NCBI GenBank assembly: GCA_030620095.1
Contig: JAUTXW010000875.1
Coordinates: forward strand, 38,363-102,362
Origin: Kuschelorhynchus macadamiae
Taxonomy: Eukaryota; Arthropoda; Insecta; Coleoptera; Curculionidae
Direction of reading: 5' to 3'
DNA length: 64,000 nt
A program made the position numbers and the translations under genes. Shown here one piece after another: positions 26,196-37,181 of this stretch. Position 1 is the first letter of the stretch; each line of letters starts with the position of its first letter. The notes beneath the pieces were generated by a model. The model was not told where the DNA came from, did no database searches, and saw nothing but the letters and a program-made list of their open reading frames with translations.

Positions 26196-26667
26196 AAATG
26201 ACCACCTCTCGCTACTTCTGCTTTCTTCTCATCGATTCACGAACTCTTCCAAAGATTTCATGCGTGTTCCGTATGGTCTCAGATCCATCAATAATTTTAT
26301 TTCTTAGTTGCTCTAATGTTTTCAGTTACTGTACTATAAACTAGCTTTTTACAGGTGCACCCACAAATAGAAATCTAGGCTGAATTTGGTCCTCCATGAC
26401 CTATCCAACGATTTTTAGGTACTCACGATCCAATATGCTAAAGTGGGCTGGAGCACCATCACGCATAAACCAGTGTTGTTGCCGAAACTGAAGAGGAACA
26501 TCTTCAAGAACTAAAGGCAAATCATTTTCAAGAAAATTACTATAACAGTTAAATGGTCCAATTAAATAGTCGCCTATGATACCGATCCAAACGTTGAGTG
26601 AAATCTGTTCCTGAAAATGTGCCTCTCTAATGGCATGAGAGTTTTCTCGAACCCAGTTATAATTGCT
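26196..26667 (-). pseudogene. Mariner-like DDE transposase fragment, copy 2
   Basis: The minus strand retains the block around RDGAPAHFSILDREYL (about 26,420-26,480) and the C-terminal arm ending in GRVRESMRRRAE-like residues and GGHF near 26,200. The N-terminal FTDEANF block is deleted. The break at about 26,667 joins it in frame with the Lys-rich tail of the DDE_1 element, giving the chimeric frame 26,574-26,792. Confidence 0.75.
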
Positions 26668-27985
26668 TGTCTTTGTTTTGCTTTGGTTACCTCGTTTTGT
26701 TTTTCGAATTCGTTTTTTTCATTGCGTTTTTTTTTTCGTTCCGTCTTTGCTTCTTCCAACTTTCTCTTTTTCTCATTTTTTTCTTTAAACAAGTTTTTAT
26801 ATTTTTCTGAAGTTATTTCTTTAGGCTTTACGTTCTGGTGTTTTAGGCATTACTAAGATCTTTTTTAGTCGTTTTGTTTCTCATCGTTATTTTGATTGTC
26901 ATTGTTATTTTATACCTCAACAGCCATGTCTACGGTTAAATTTACTTGGTCATTGTTGCTCGATATTAAATTTTAGGTGCCAATTAGCTGTTGACTTTCA
27001 TCTTTACCATATATTGTCTCATTTAAAGTTTGTTTTGCGATTTGATTTATATGTGTCTGAAGTCCATAACTTCATCCCGTAAAAATGACTCTTCTGGATT
27101 AACCACCTGAGGTTCTCGCATATTGGATCTAATTGGATGTTTAAAAGCCTGCCAAACCTTATACAGTAGAAAAGTGTCTTCATTATCTTCAGTTATCTCA
27201 TCAGGATTTGTACTACCAAAATTATTAATTTTTTCTTCACCAACAATAGCAGAAAAATCTTTATAAGATAAGGTGGGAAATGCGGAAACTTCTCCAGCTT
27301 CTTTGGGCTTAGGGGCAACCGAAGGTTGACATTTTCCAAGACATTTTGAAAAAAGTCTATGTTGTCAGCGACAAAGGGGAAAACTTCACATATTCTAAAA
27401 TCATTTACCAGTGTGTCTGGATTTATAGCTGTAGTCACAACATTTTCTAGAATACAGGCAGAGTTTATTTTAGTTACTACTTCATTAACATACTCATTGC
27501 ACCACTCTCTAACTGCTTTTATCTAAGAAAGTTTAATTGGGCGAAAAACTGAAACATCTGCGGGTTGTAGAATCCGTGTTGCATTTTCAGTTCTATTCTA
27601 AGTTCACAACAAAGTTTTCTAACCTCATAGGTCAGATGTGTTTTATGGCCGTCTAAAAAAAAATATTACTGGCAATTCGATGCTTTCTTTGATCAAGTAC
27701 GGATGAAATATATTGACAACAAATTCAAAAAATACTTTTGACGCCATCCAACCATTCTCACTCTCTGCTATTCACCACTCCGCTGGAACACTTGATAAAT
27801 TTTTTTCAGGAATTCGTTTTTCCATTGGCTGAAAACGTAAACATAACGGTTATATTTTTCTTTGAGCCACCGTGTTCTACAGCATAAACATTCTTTTTAC
27901 CTTTATTTGTGTGTACCGGTTGTCCATTAACTGTCCTTGTCCAATAACTGTGCGGCTTACCCTACGTTTTTTTGTAAATAATGCT
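26668..27985 (-). pseudogene. Pogo/jerky-like DDE_1 transposase pseudogene, copy 2
   Basis: The minus frame 27,193-27,438 gives TTAINPDTLVNDFRICEVFP and FVADNIDFF, the C-terminal block of the DDE_1 core. Upstream pieces at 27,600-27,900 match the DGHKTHL and FTFSANG regions with frameshifts. The Lys/Glu-rich tail lies at 26,670-26,800. The zinc-finger tail seen at 42,271-42,570 is missing. It stops just before the CGCTG target site of the Transib-like element. Confidence 0.75.
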
Positions 27986-27997
27986 CATGTGGGTGCA

Positions 27998-28002
27998 CGC
28001 TG
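27998..28002. repeat. 5-bp target-site duplication, left (CGCTG)
   Basis: CGCTG immediately precedes the element terminus and is repeated at 30,942-30,946. Related empty sites carry one copy. GC-rich 5-bp duplications are typical of Transib transposition. Confidence 0.85.
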
Positions 28003-28039
28003 CACATTCGGGTATTTGAACGATCTAGGCGGTCATAAT
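28003..28039 (+). repeat. Left terminal inverted repeat, Transib-like copy 1
   Basis: Starts CACATTC and continues with GGGTATTTGAACGATCT. It pairs with 30,905-30,941. The CAC start is shared with Transib termini and the RAG signal heptamer. No nonamer-like motif is seen at a 12- or 23-bp spacing. Confidence 0.85.
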
Positions 28040-28272
28040 ACAAATTTTCGAAATGCGAAATATTTAAAACTATGGCTACCTGGGGCTAGCGGACTGATCT
28101 GAGAATAATACCCCACCCCACCAACCTTACCCCCGCGCACGCAGCACGCACACGGCCAGTCATGATTCAACTGTTATATCGGCTGTGTGTTTCTGTTTTC
28201 GGCGTTCTTACGAAATAGTAAACTTCGACAGTGAACTTTATTGACTATACGTTCGTACTACAAGAAAAAGTG

Positions 28273-30334
28273 ATGGATTGTGGTACATCGGGTAATATTC
28301 CTTTATTTAATATGTAATGTTGATTATAGTGTTAGACAGAGTTATAGTTTTACTGGTTTGAAATTAACATGTTCTATAGAGTATTTTATTCGATAATTTT
28401 CATTTTGATGAAAATATTTTTTATACTTCCTAGTTAGATCCAGATATTTAACTTAGCTTATTCGAAACCTTAAATGTTTGGGCAGGATATAGGAAAAAAA
28501 TATTCCCGGATAGTCCCGGAAAAGTACTATAATGGTACTTTAACTTTTTGCATGACATAACCTAAATTCGTGATTAAATTTTATTTAACTCTAAATTAGG
28601 GTTTTTTTTGTTTTAGGTTCATCTGGAGCTAGGGTTGTGACACGTAAATACTTGTTTGATTGTATGCAGACAGAGATTTGCCAAATTTGGAAAAAAAATT
28701 AAATTTCTTGAAAGAGGAACTTTTGTCATGCGAAGGATATACAGATGATCAAATCGAGATTTTAAAACAAAATTTTTCACGCTTTAAGTCCCAGTTGAAG
28801 AAAAGGTGGTCAAACGCTCACAATAAAGTAGACGTGTTTCAAAAATATAATGCTTCATGGCTAACCAAGAGAAGAAAAACTGAGGATGTTCGGTGTTTTA
28901 TAGGTAAAGATGTCCTTGTTCATGCCGCTTATGTTGAATTACATAAAACTGGACAACGAGATCCTTCAGCGATACTCAAAGATATGGTTAATACTACTCC
29001 GACACGGGCAACCAAATATAAAAAGGCCTTATTGCAATCAAGGAACAGAGAATCTGTGTCTCTTACACCTTTACAAGCACTAGCTATGTTTGTAGAAGCT
29101 GACCTAACTAGGCGACAATATGAAATTATAAGGAATACTAATAAAAAATACTTTCCATGTCATAGCTTTATAAAAAAGGCAAAACGAGAATGTTACCCAC
29201 CTAACGAGGAATGCAAAATAACAAGCACTTCCGCTGAAAGCAATTTGCAACCTTTGCTTGATCTTACAGTAAAGCGTTTATCAACATTTCTAGAAGAGGT
29301 TCTGATGACTTTAAAACAGCTAGAACGAGAAAGTCTTAGAATTATTTGTAAATGGGGTTGTGACGGCTCCCATCAAACCCAGTTTAAACAAAAATTCGAG
29401 AATGACACAGACTCTGATGCCAATATATTTCAAAGCTGTTTCGTTCCTTTGAGATTAGTTTGCGGAAAAAATGCAATGTTGCCACTGGAACAAAATCAAC
29501 AAGTCGGTGCTTTGTATGTGGTGCAACTTCCAAGGATTTTAATCAGTTGGATTTCAATAGAGGTGTTAATCATAAAACCACAGAATTTGGACTTTCCGTC
29601 TTACATGCACGCATCCGTATATTTGAGAGTATTCTTCACTTGGCATATAAAATGCCTGTGAAAAATATAGGGAGAGAAAAACTGAAACTGAAAAAAACCT
29701 TGAAAAGGAAAGAAAACTAGAGATTCAAGCGAGATTTAGAAAAGAAACTGGCCTTTTGATTGACATGCCGAAAACAAATTTCGGAAACACCAATGACGGA
29801 AATACGAGCAGAAGATTTTTCGAAGACCCTAAGTTGGCTTCCGAAATAACAGGAATTAGTTACGACCTAATATATAGATTAAAGGTCATCCTTGAATTTA
29901 TTTCGAGTTGTCATTTAATTGACGAAGATACATTTGACAAGTATGCTCTAGATACTGCACGCTTGTATGTAGAACTATATCCCTGGCACCCAATGACCCC
30001 GACAATGCGCAAAGTTCTTATTCATGGTGGAACTATTATAAAAAATGCATTATTACCTATTGGGCATCTTTCTGAAGAGGCCGCAGAGGCACGCAATAAA
30101 CATTTTAGATTATATCGCCAAAACTTCGCACGGAAATTCTCGAGAGAAAACTGCAACAGAGATATTTTTAATCGTCTTCTTTTAAGTTCAGACCCACTTT
30201 TAAGTAGCATGAGGGAGATAAAAAGAAGAAAACTCGATTCTTTTTTACCAGAAACCATTGAACTTTTAAAGCCAGCTAAGCCAAATGAAATTTCAAATAG
30301 CGATAGTGAATACGTATCGGAAGAAGATAATTAA
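28273..30334 (+). pseudogene. RAG1/Transib-like transposase pseudogene, copy 1 (two exons)
   Basis: Exon 1 is 28,273-28,291 (MDCGTSG start). The intron, 28,292-28,616, has GTAATA at the donor and TTTTAG at the acceptor. The exon 2 reading frame agrees with exon 1 when checked against copy 2. The first catalytic Asp is in KWGCDGS (GAC at about 29,362). CFVCGAT (about 29,500) matches the CxxC that follows the second Asp in RAG1. The final block ALLPIGHLSEEAAEARNKHF (about 30,045-30,105) aligns with the RAG1 region around its catalytic Glu (IGxxxSE..E..NK.FR..R...AR). Damage: a 1-nt deletion near 28,665, loss of about 28 residues after SWL, a large deletion near 29,470 that removes the second-Asp region, and a frameshift between 29,660 and 29,760. 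The RAG1 kinship is from my own motif alignment and is strong for the last block. Confidence 0.8.
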
Positions 30335-30640
30335 ATGTTTTACCTGTTGTCTGCTGTGTATTTCATATTTTATAATAATTATATAACTAATAGATTAAAA
30401 AATATGTTTTTTGCATGGCCTGTTGTTTTCTGCTTTGTTCCCCATGATGTCCCTCCTAATTTTTATTAAGACAAATTGAGTACGTTATCTATGAACTGGC
30501 ATTTTTTTAGTTTAGATTTTACAGCTAGTTAGTGTTCAAAATTTTGAAAACAATTGAATTTTAAATTCGATCGATAGGATCTGATACATAGAATGTACCT
30601 AATCGGAATTCTTTGTAGAATCAAAAATTACAATTATATA

Positions 30641-30807
30641 CAGGGTGTTGGCTTTAAACAAATAAGCTTGGTTTTTGAAGCACACTGTATATTTCAAGAT
30701 ATTTTGAAAAAGTGTACTAATCCTATATATTTTTTTTATTTAATGTTTTTTTGAAACTCTTTTAATAACGGAAATATTTTCTGTAACATTGAATCTGTCA
30801 CACCCTG
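30641..30807. mobile_element. Small inverted-repeat (MITE-like) insertion in the 3' part of Transib-like copy 1
   Basis: A 167-bp segment begins CAGGGTGT and ends ACACCCTG, perfect 8-bp inverted termini, with no coding capacity. It is present at the same place in copy 2 (48,565-48,731), so it predates the duplication. No clear target duplication is seen, so it could instead be an original part of the element. Confidence 0.5.
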
Positions 30808-30904
30808 GATTAGATAATAAGCCTAGATAAAGACATATTTTAACACTTTCACGATCATAATATTACTTTTGAAAACGTTTAGCTACGATTTGAACCAAAC
30901 AATA

Positions 30905-30941
30905 ATTATGGCCGCTCAGATCGTTCAAATACCCGTTTGTG
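30905..30941 (-). repeat. Right terminal inverted repeat, Transib-like copy 1
   Basis: Reverse complement of the left terminus with mismatches within CACAAAC and around the AG/GA pair after position 24. It is followed at once by CGCTG (30,942-30,946). Confidence 0.85.
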
Positions 30942-31860
30942 CGCTGGGACGTCAGTGTATATGATAATTGTCATTTAGTTAACGGCAAATTAGCCCCTTA
31001 TCACTACAAACAACACTGCCAAATTTCAACAAAATCGAGAAGGAGGGATTATGAGTTATTAACAAAAAACCTATTAAAAACTTTAACACCCAGTGTCTTA
31101 AAGAAAAAAGTCTTTGAGAAAAATATTTACAAGAACCATTACTGCAAAATTCAATTTGATGCGACAGGCGATATTATCAAAAAGATCCAACACCCGAACG
31201 GCGCAACATCTAACTTGATATGTTTATAACATAGTAGTTAAGAATCCGACTATACAGAAGCAGTATTGTGTAGGATCTATGTTAATAAATATGAATAATA
31301 ACATTTTTGTCAGCACTTGGCTAAATTTTTGGATTAAAGATGCTCAGTGCTTTTCGTTTTGTTTTTGTTGCCGACAGGTCACTTGCTGTGAATTATATAT
31401 TATTTAAAATTTGTATATCCAATATCCAATCCTTGTAAGTCCTAGCAAATACTACTGCAACGAATTATGGTACGATCATTGTGAAGCAATCAATTCGAAA
31501 TGGATTTGCCTTGGCGCAATTAATAACAGTTGCCCTTTGACCAAAAATTTTTAGTATGCCACTGTTAAAAATAACTATCAAGTGCATACATTGACCAACA
31601 AAATCTCTCTGCTTCTCTGTACCAAAACCTAAGAAACAATTTACGAAAATTGTTTCCAGTTTCAAAAAATTATTCTTCAAGGTTATAGACAGAACCAATG
31701 TGATGTTATTATAAATTAAAACAAGTACTCTCTGGCTATAAATAATGTATCAATACTTCTACCAGAGATCGTAAAAATCAAAAATACAAATTAATAACTC
31801 AATCTGCAAATCAGGCATCTAGAGAATCCGAAAAAAATTCTAGAAGATATTATTGAACCC
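30942..31860 (+). pseudogene. 'DATGG' element, copy 3
   Basis: Continues the target sequence of the Transib-like insertion. It encodes DYELLTKNLLKTLTPSVLKK and QFDATGDIIKKIQHPNGATS before a stop at about 31,229, then the same broken downstream blocks as copy 1. It is grouped with copy 4 by shared changes (GDIIKKIQHPN instead of GGIIKKIQYPD). Confidence 0.45.
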
Positions 31861-32590
31861 ATATATTTTCAGAATCCTGTTCCTCCTGGTGATTCTTTTT
31901 AAAGGGTTTTGAATGTGTTTGTATTCTTCGCCGTAGTCGTTGGTTAGATGCATAATTTACGGGTAATTCTGATATAGGAAGGTATTTTCCTTGAGTATCA
32001 TTATTTAAATGAACAGTAATGTTGGAATATGCATCATTTGCATTTGGGTTTGCGGGAGGATTAGGATAATTCTCAGGTAGTTCTTCTGAAGGGTTTTCAT
32101 ACTCTTGATTTAATACAAAATCGACTAGGTCAAAATCGGTGAGATTGGTTACATTGTCGTCTGCGTTAGGGGCATTCGTTTCAGCGTCGTTTGTTTCGTG
32201 TACATTAAGGTTGATGCGTGAGAGGGCGTCGGCTACAAAATTTTCCCTTCCTCTCTTGTACTTTATTTCGTAAGTAAACTCATCCAATTTTAATTTCCCT
32301 CGGGTTAGACAGAAGTTGGGATCTTTGATTTTGAAAAGCCATACTAATAAGGTTTTGGTCGGTTTGTATAATGAATTTTTGGCCATATGAATAGGGACGG
32401 AAGTGATTATATTCTTGATTACCAATGTTTATTTCCCTACCTTTTAGACATTTAGTTATACGAAAAGTTATTTTTTAAAAGTTTTTAATAAATCCCCGAT
32501 AATATCCTACTAATCACAAAAATGCCTTGATTTCTTTTTAAGTTTTGGGAATGTGATAACGTTGAAAGGCTTCTATTTTAGTAGGTTAGG
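31861..32590 (-). pseudogene. Ty3/gypsy pol fragment (RT end, RNase H, linker), copy 3
   Basis: The minus frame 31,850-32,425 encodes LLVWLFKIKDPNFCLTRGKL, then the RGRENFVADALSRI end of RNase H and an acidic linker rich in Asn and Pro (EELPENYPNPPANPNAND). RT thumb remnants lie at 32,400-32,590. The integrase part present at 20,000-21,000 is deleted. The frame ends in SENIWVQ, probably read-through into flanking sequence. Confidence 0.78.
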
Positions 32591-33325
32591 TTTGATACAA
32601 TGTCTGTATGTTGTGTTTTCTAAGAATTCTTCCGATTCTGAGTTGTGCCCTTAATAGCTTCCTATATAGTGCGATTTGTGTAGACTTTAAAGCACCAGAT
32701 ATTTTGTGCTGGGTGATGATGTGATCTCGCAGTTAAATGTCTGTTGGTTTTCTATACACAGTGTATTCAAAATATCCGTTATGCAGTTTTGTGATCAGAA
32801 AATTTAAAAATGGACTTTTGTTATTTTTCCTCTAAGTAAATTGGAAAGTTTTCAAGCTCTGTATGACCATGTCATATAATAAATATTTAAAACTATTTTT
32901 TGGGTTTTTCGCCAATCATGTTTTAATTCATGAATCAGCCACTACAATGTCGTAAATATATAGTAAATATGTCATCTACATAACGAATTCATAATTTTGG
33001 CTTCAAGCTTGCTTTCTCAAGAGCTTCTTCCTCGAAGTATATCATAAATAAATTTGTTACTACTGGTGATGGCGAGGACTTCATCGGAGCACCATCTTTT
33101 TCTTTATGCATTTGCCCGTCAAATGCAAAACAAGTATTTTTAAGGCAATGCTCCAATGCTTATTTGTGCCTCGTTCTTTGCAATAACTTAAAACTGTAAT
33201 TACAGCTTGTAAATTACAATAAATACGTAACCGAAAACATATGAATGATAGCATTTTGAAAAACAAAAATAGAAATAACCAAAACTAACCTAACCTAATC
33301 TAAATTTTAAAAAAGGATTTTTAAC
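32591..33325 (-). pseudogene. Penelope-like reverse transcriptase fragment, copy 3
   Basis: The same blocks as copy 2, with the LTETQ...SGALKS part deleted and a FDGQMHKEKDGAPM region frameshifted around 33,080-33,130. The minus frame 33,081-33,266 covers only the N-terminal side. It is not functional. Confidence 0.68.
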
Positions 33326-35045
33326 TAAAATCAATCAATCAATGACTGTTTGACGGGTGAAAGTGCCGTCACCAGTTAAACAGTCATTACACATGTAGTT
33401 GGCATGTTCCAAACAAATAGGCTTTTTTTACAGGATACACAGCTAAATCTCGTAGGTCTATTTTTTTGTCTATCAGAAAGCAGCGTCTTCTGTTGGTTTG
33501 AGTTTGTGGATCGGGTAATTCTTCTTGTTGAGGTAAACGTAAAGGGCGGATTCGGATGGAACGTGGTATCCGAATATTAGCAGCTCTTCGTCGTAAGTGT
33601 TCGTCTAGTAACTGCATGCCAAGATTCTCCAAGAATATTCTTCGAGGTGTATTGTCTAAATACTTTGAATTGCTCTTGAAAATAATGAATGAGTTTATCT
33701 CAGCTATATTTAGTTGCATATAAAGTACAACCATTGGCCAGCGACGAGTAACTCTGGCACGATCATAGGCCGCACACATCTTGTCCACTGTATCAACCCC
33801 TTCTTTTGATTTATTGTAATCAATTATAATTTGTGGTTTTCCAGTTGCTTCTTCATTATAGTGCATTGTTGATAATAAGAAAACATTTTTATTTTTTCTG
33901 GGTATATAAGATGAAATTGTTGCTTGGTTTTGGAATGTAAACATGCTTGTCTTCTCTGGTCGTTTGGCAGGTTGAGTAAATTCTAGTGGAAGTAACCTTC
34001 TATTTTTTCAAATTGTACCAAGGATCGTGAGTTTATCATTTGGCAAAAGCGTCTTTGCAACAGCCATACTGGTAAGGAAGTTGTCCATTGTAATGTTTCT
34101 ACTGCTTCCTGGAATGGGGCGACAAAGACGAGGCAGGAGAGACACATTATCAGTTGAAACTTTATATGGTCCATTGGGCTGTTGCTCAACAAAAACTTCC
34201 ATATTCGCAGTGTAAAATAGTTTTGCGCACACTAGACTATATTTTGATTCCATATCGGTTTGGTTTATTGGGCATATATACTGGAAAGTCCAACGGAATG
34301 CCACCAGCATTTCGTCCACTGTTGTAAACTCGGAAATGCAAAAATATTTAGTTAAATTTGAATTAAATGCGTTAAAGGATTTCAGGATACATGCTAGTTT
34401 ATCATGTTTTTGTCTCTCTGCTCTAGTATTTTGATTGTCAAAACGGATATATAGCAGTAAACATCTAAACCTTTCAAGAGACATCGTCAAACGAAATATT
34501 TCCATTGAGGTTCCAGAGGCATTCACCCTACTGTTTTTTGACATCGAATAAAGCAACCCTATAAGCGCTTTCAGCTCAAAAATGTCTGTGGGCCTTGCTG
34601 ATCGGTTGTTTGGATCGTTGGATTGGTTGTTTGGATTAAGATTGACATTGCTGTGTAGATATTTGTATTAAAAATGCCTTGCAACATATCACTGGTGAAA
34701 AAAAATTCCACATCTCTGCGGCAGATGTTAAACCTTTTGCGTTTCCCTTAACTCCAGTGAGAAACTTAATAATATTTACAGCGCTTGTCCTCACCTGACG
34801 ATTTCCTGGATGCTTTCTCCACTTGGTCTTGTCATCTTTTCCAATATAACATGGAACTTTTTCGTGCTCCAATTTGTCCAATATTTCATTTGGTAAATCC
34901 AAAGTTTCATCTGGGTAATCAATATCTTGCTCATCATCGGTGTTGTGAACTTCAATCTCTTCATTATCGTCCTACAAACTCGCGTCGTCGTCACATGCCA
35001 CGTCATATGAATGCAACAAGTTCATGGTGTTTCCAGAATTGTTAG
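33326..35045 (-). pseudogene. piggyBac transposase pseudogene, copy 3 (best preserved)
   Basis: The minus-strand pieces are: N-terminal 34,636-34,902 (LPNEILDKLEHEKVPCYIGK), catalytic 34,008-34,556 and C-terminal 33,387-33,944. The three acidic positions of a piggyBac DDD site are all present: TVDEMLVAFRW (about 34,314), NITMDNFLTSMAV (about 34,083) and KEGVDTVDKMCAAYD (about 33,783). The C-terminal zinc cluster (C..C.K....LEHANYMCNDC) is recognisable only after a frame change at an A run near 33,423. N- and C-terminal pieces lie in different frames from the core. No TTAA-flanked termini were identified. The copy at 51,531 matches it at a constant offset of 18,217 bp. Confidence 0.87.
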
Positions 35046-37181
35046 GGTTCTTTAAGCAGAACCGGCGCGAGGTTTATATTTATTATTAACTTAAAACAAA
35101 AATAATTTTTGCGGGTTGATACGCGGGACCAGTCTTAGCGTGGAACTTCTATTTTGCTCAAACCAGGCTCTTCTGCTACTTTTAGTTATAATATACTAAG
35201 TACTAGGTAATCAATTATTATGTTTTCAGTAAAGACAGTCAAAAAGCAATAGATATATTTTATTTTCTCCTTTTGGAACACTTTATATATTATATTTGTA
35301 TGTATATTATAAGTTAAACAAACATATCGATTTAACAAATTAAGAGGGGGGGGGGGGGGGGGGGGATTATTATAAACAAATTTTAAGGTTAGGTTTTCAT
35401 TCTTACTTTTGACTTAAAAATATATGAAAAACCTCTGAAAAGTTTCTGGAATTTTAATTTTAAAAATGCTCGGGAAAGTCGGCTTTATTAAAAAACAAAA
35501 TTTTATTATTGTTTTGAAATTTTGGCAGATTTCGATTCACTTTTTATATTTTTTTGGAAATTTTATAAATGTTCTTGGATATTTCAATCGAAATTTCCCA
35601 GACTTAGTTTTTCAGAAAATAATGTCAATATTATCACCATTCATGTCATTTACTTTTGGTTGCGATATATTTCTTAATATATGGCAATAATATATCGATT
35701 TATATTAAGAAATATAGGGTGTTACTTAATGGTATGTCATAACTTTAAGGGCGCATTCCCAGACCAATATTATGTAAAAAAGCTGATATAAACATGTATC
35801 TGAAAATTTCTGGTTTTTAAGATACTGGGTGTCAATTTTTTTTTAAAAAATCAGTTTTTTATTAATATCTCAAAATTCCTTTGCCGCCGTTTCTTGAAAT
35901 CGGACAATTTTATTTGCAATGATAAGAGGCCAATTTAGCCCTAACTAGACGGTAATTATTAAAATCAGTGGCGTCCTCGGGTACACCTTACGAATATTAT
36001 TGACAAAAGAGATGACTTTTTATCATTTTCTCTAATTAAACAACTAAAACTAAAACGTTTTGGTCTCTTGACATCTTTTTGCATCTTGCTTCGTTTTCGA
36101 GAAAAAAAAATAAAAACCACTCCCTTGCTTTCACCACAGAAAACATAGCAAAAACTGGGTACTTCTTTTGCATATTAATAGGTCATTCCTGAACATATTT
36201 TATGTCGAATAAAGTTCATATAAACGAGCTCCTGGACCAATTTTAGGTAGAAAAGTTCAAATAAGTTTGTGTCTTAAAACGTCTGGTATTTAAGATACTG
36301 AGTGTCAAATTATTATTTTTAAATCGGTAAAATTTGGCTGTGTTATTTGTAATGATTAGGGGCTAATGAAGCCCTGTTTAGATGGTAATTATTAAATCCA
36401 GTGGTGCCCGGGGGTGTATCCTCTCGAAAATTATTGACAAAAAAATATACGGCACTGACTTTTTTTCATTTTGATAACTTTTTCGAATTAAGCAACTAAA
36501 AGCTATACGTTTTTGTCTCTTGATTTTTTTTCGCATCTTACTTCGTTTTGGAGAAAATAAAATAAAACCAACTTTATTGCATCTCCCTTGATATTACCAC
36601 ATAAAATCTAGTAAATACTTTTGCATATTAATGGTTATTCTTAAATAATTTTTAGGTCGAAAATTTCCTATAAACTTGTATCCTAAAATGCCTGATTTTC
36701 AAAATATACGTAGAAAGTGTTATAGCTTTATTTTTTTTTCTGTTTTAAGCAAAATGTTCAATATTTATTAGATTTTTGGAAATATTAATACGGTATAGAG
36801 GCACACATAAAAATCAATTAACTAGTGACGTAGCCGTAACTATACTTACAAAATCTTAGCAAAAAAATACTACGCCACTGGTTTAGGAAAAACTTTATAA
36901 TTTTGCCTTATTTAACAATCAATTATGAATAAAAAAATATATATTTTACTATAGTTGATTAACTTACTATTTGAAAAAAATCGTAACAAACCTTGTATTT
37001 GCATAACTAATATCTCGAAAAATTGTAAAATATTCCTTTAGAAGCCATTTTTTTAAAACTAACGATCGAAAAATAATTACAAATTAATATAATATTTACA
37101 AAAATTGTTAGAAATGACCACCTCTCGCTCCTTCTGCTCTTCTTCTCATCGATTCACGAACTCTTCCAAAGATTTCATGCG
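35046..37181. repeat. Non-coding array repeat, unit 3, left part
   Basis: AT-rich, no gene supported. It includes a 20-G homopolymer at 35,346-35,365, the AGGGTGTTACTTAATGG segment near 35,717 and two degenerate internal repeats of the GATACTGGGTGTCAA type (about 35,820 and 36,295). Base differences (AACTAGACGG, CCTCGGGTACACC) match the copy at 53,276-55,210 rather than the copy right of the provirus. The right end (about 37,090-37,181) is the C-terminal arm of a mariner-like element, cut off at ATTTCATGCG. Confidence 0.65.
35346..35365 (+). repeat. Poly-G tract (20 G)
   Basis: An uninterrupted run of 20 guanines in an otherwise AT-rich sequence. The related position at about 24,788 is G-rich but interrupted, and the position near 53,505 has lost the tract. 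Its length should be treated as uncertain because homopolymers are error-prone. Confidence 0.8.

Larger units (their letters stand above)
28003..30941 (+). mobile_element. Transib/RAG1-like DNA transposon, copy 1 (2,939 bp)
   Basis: Both ends are visible. The left terminus reads CACATTCGGGTATTTGAACG. The right terminus, reverse-complemented, reads CACAAACGGGTATTTGAACG. The inverted repeat extends to about 37 bp with a few mismatches. CGCTG flanks both ends. The element holds a two-exon RAG1-like transposase pseudogene on plus and a small inverted-repeat insertion near its 3' end. It sits at the junction between the DDE_1 and 'DATGG' fragments, at the same place as the copy at 45,988. The two copies therefore descend from one insertion that was later duplicated with its surroundings. 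Confidence 0.85.

Noticed and set aside
33280..33305. TTAGG-type telomere repeats (AACCTAACCTAATC near 22,826, 33,285, 51,503 and 62,836)
   Set aside because: Only about two units, copied with the Penelope/piggyBac junction in each array unit. Too short to be an interstitial telomere.
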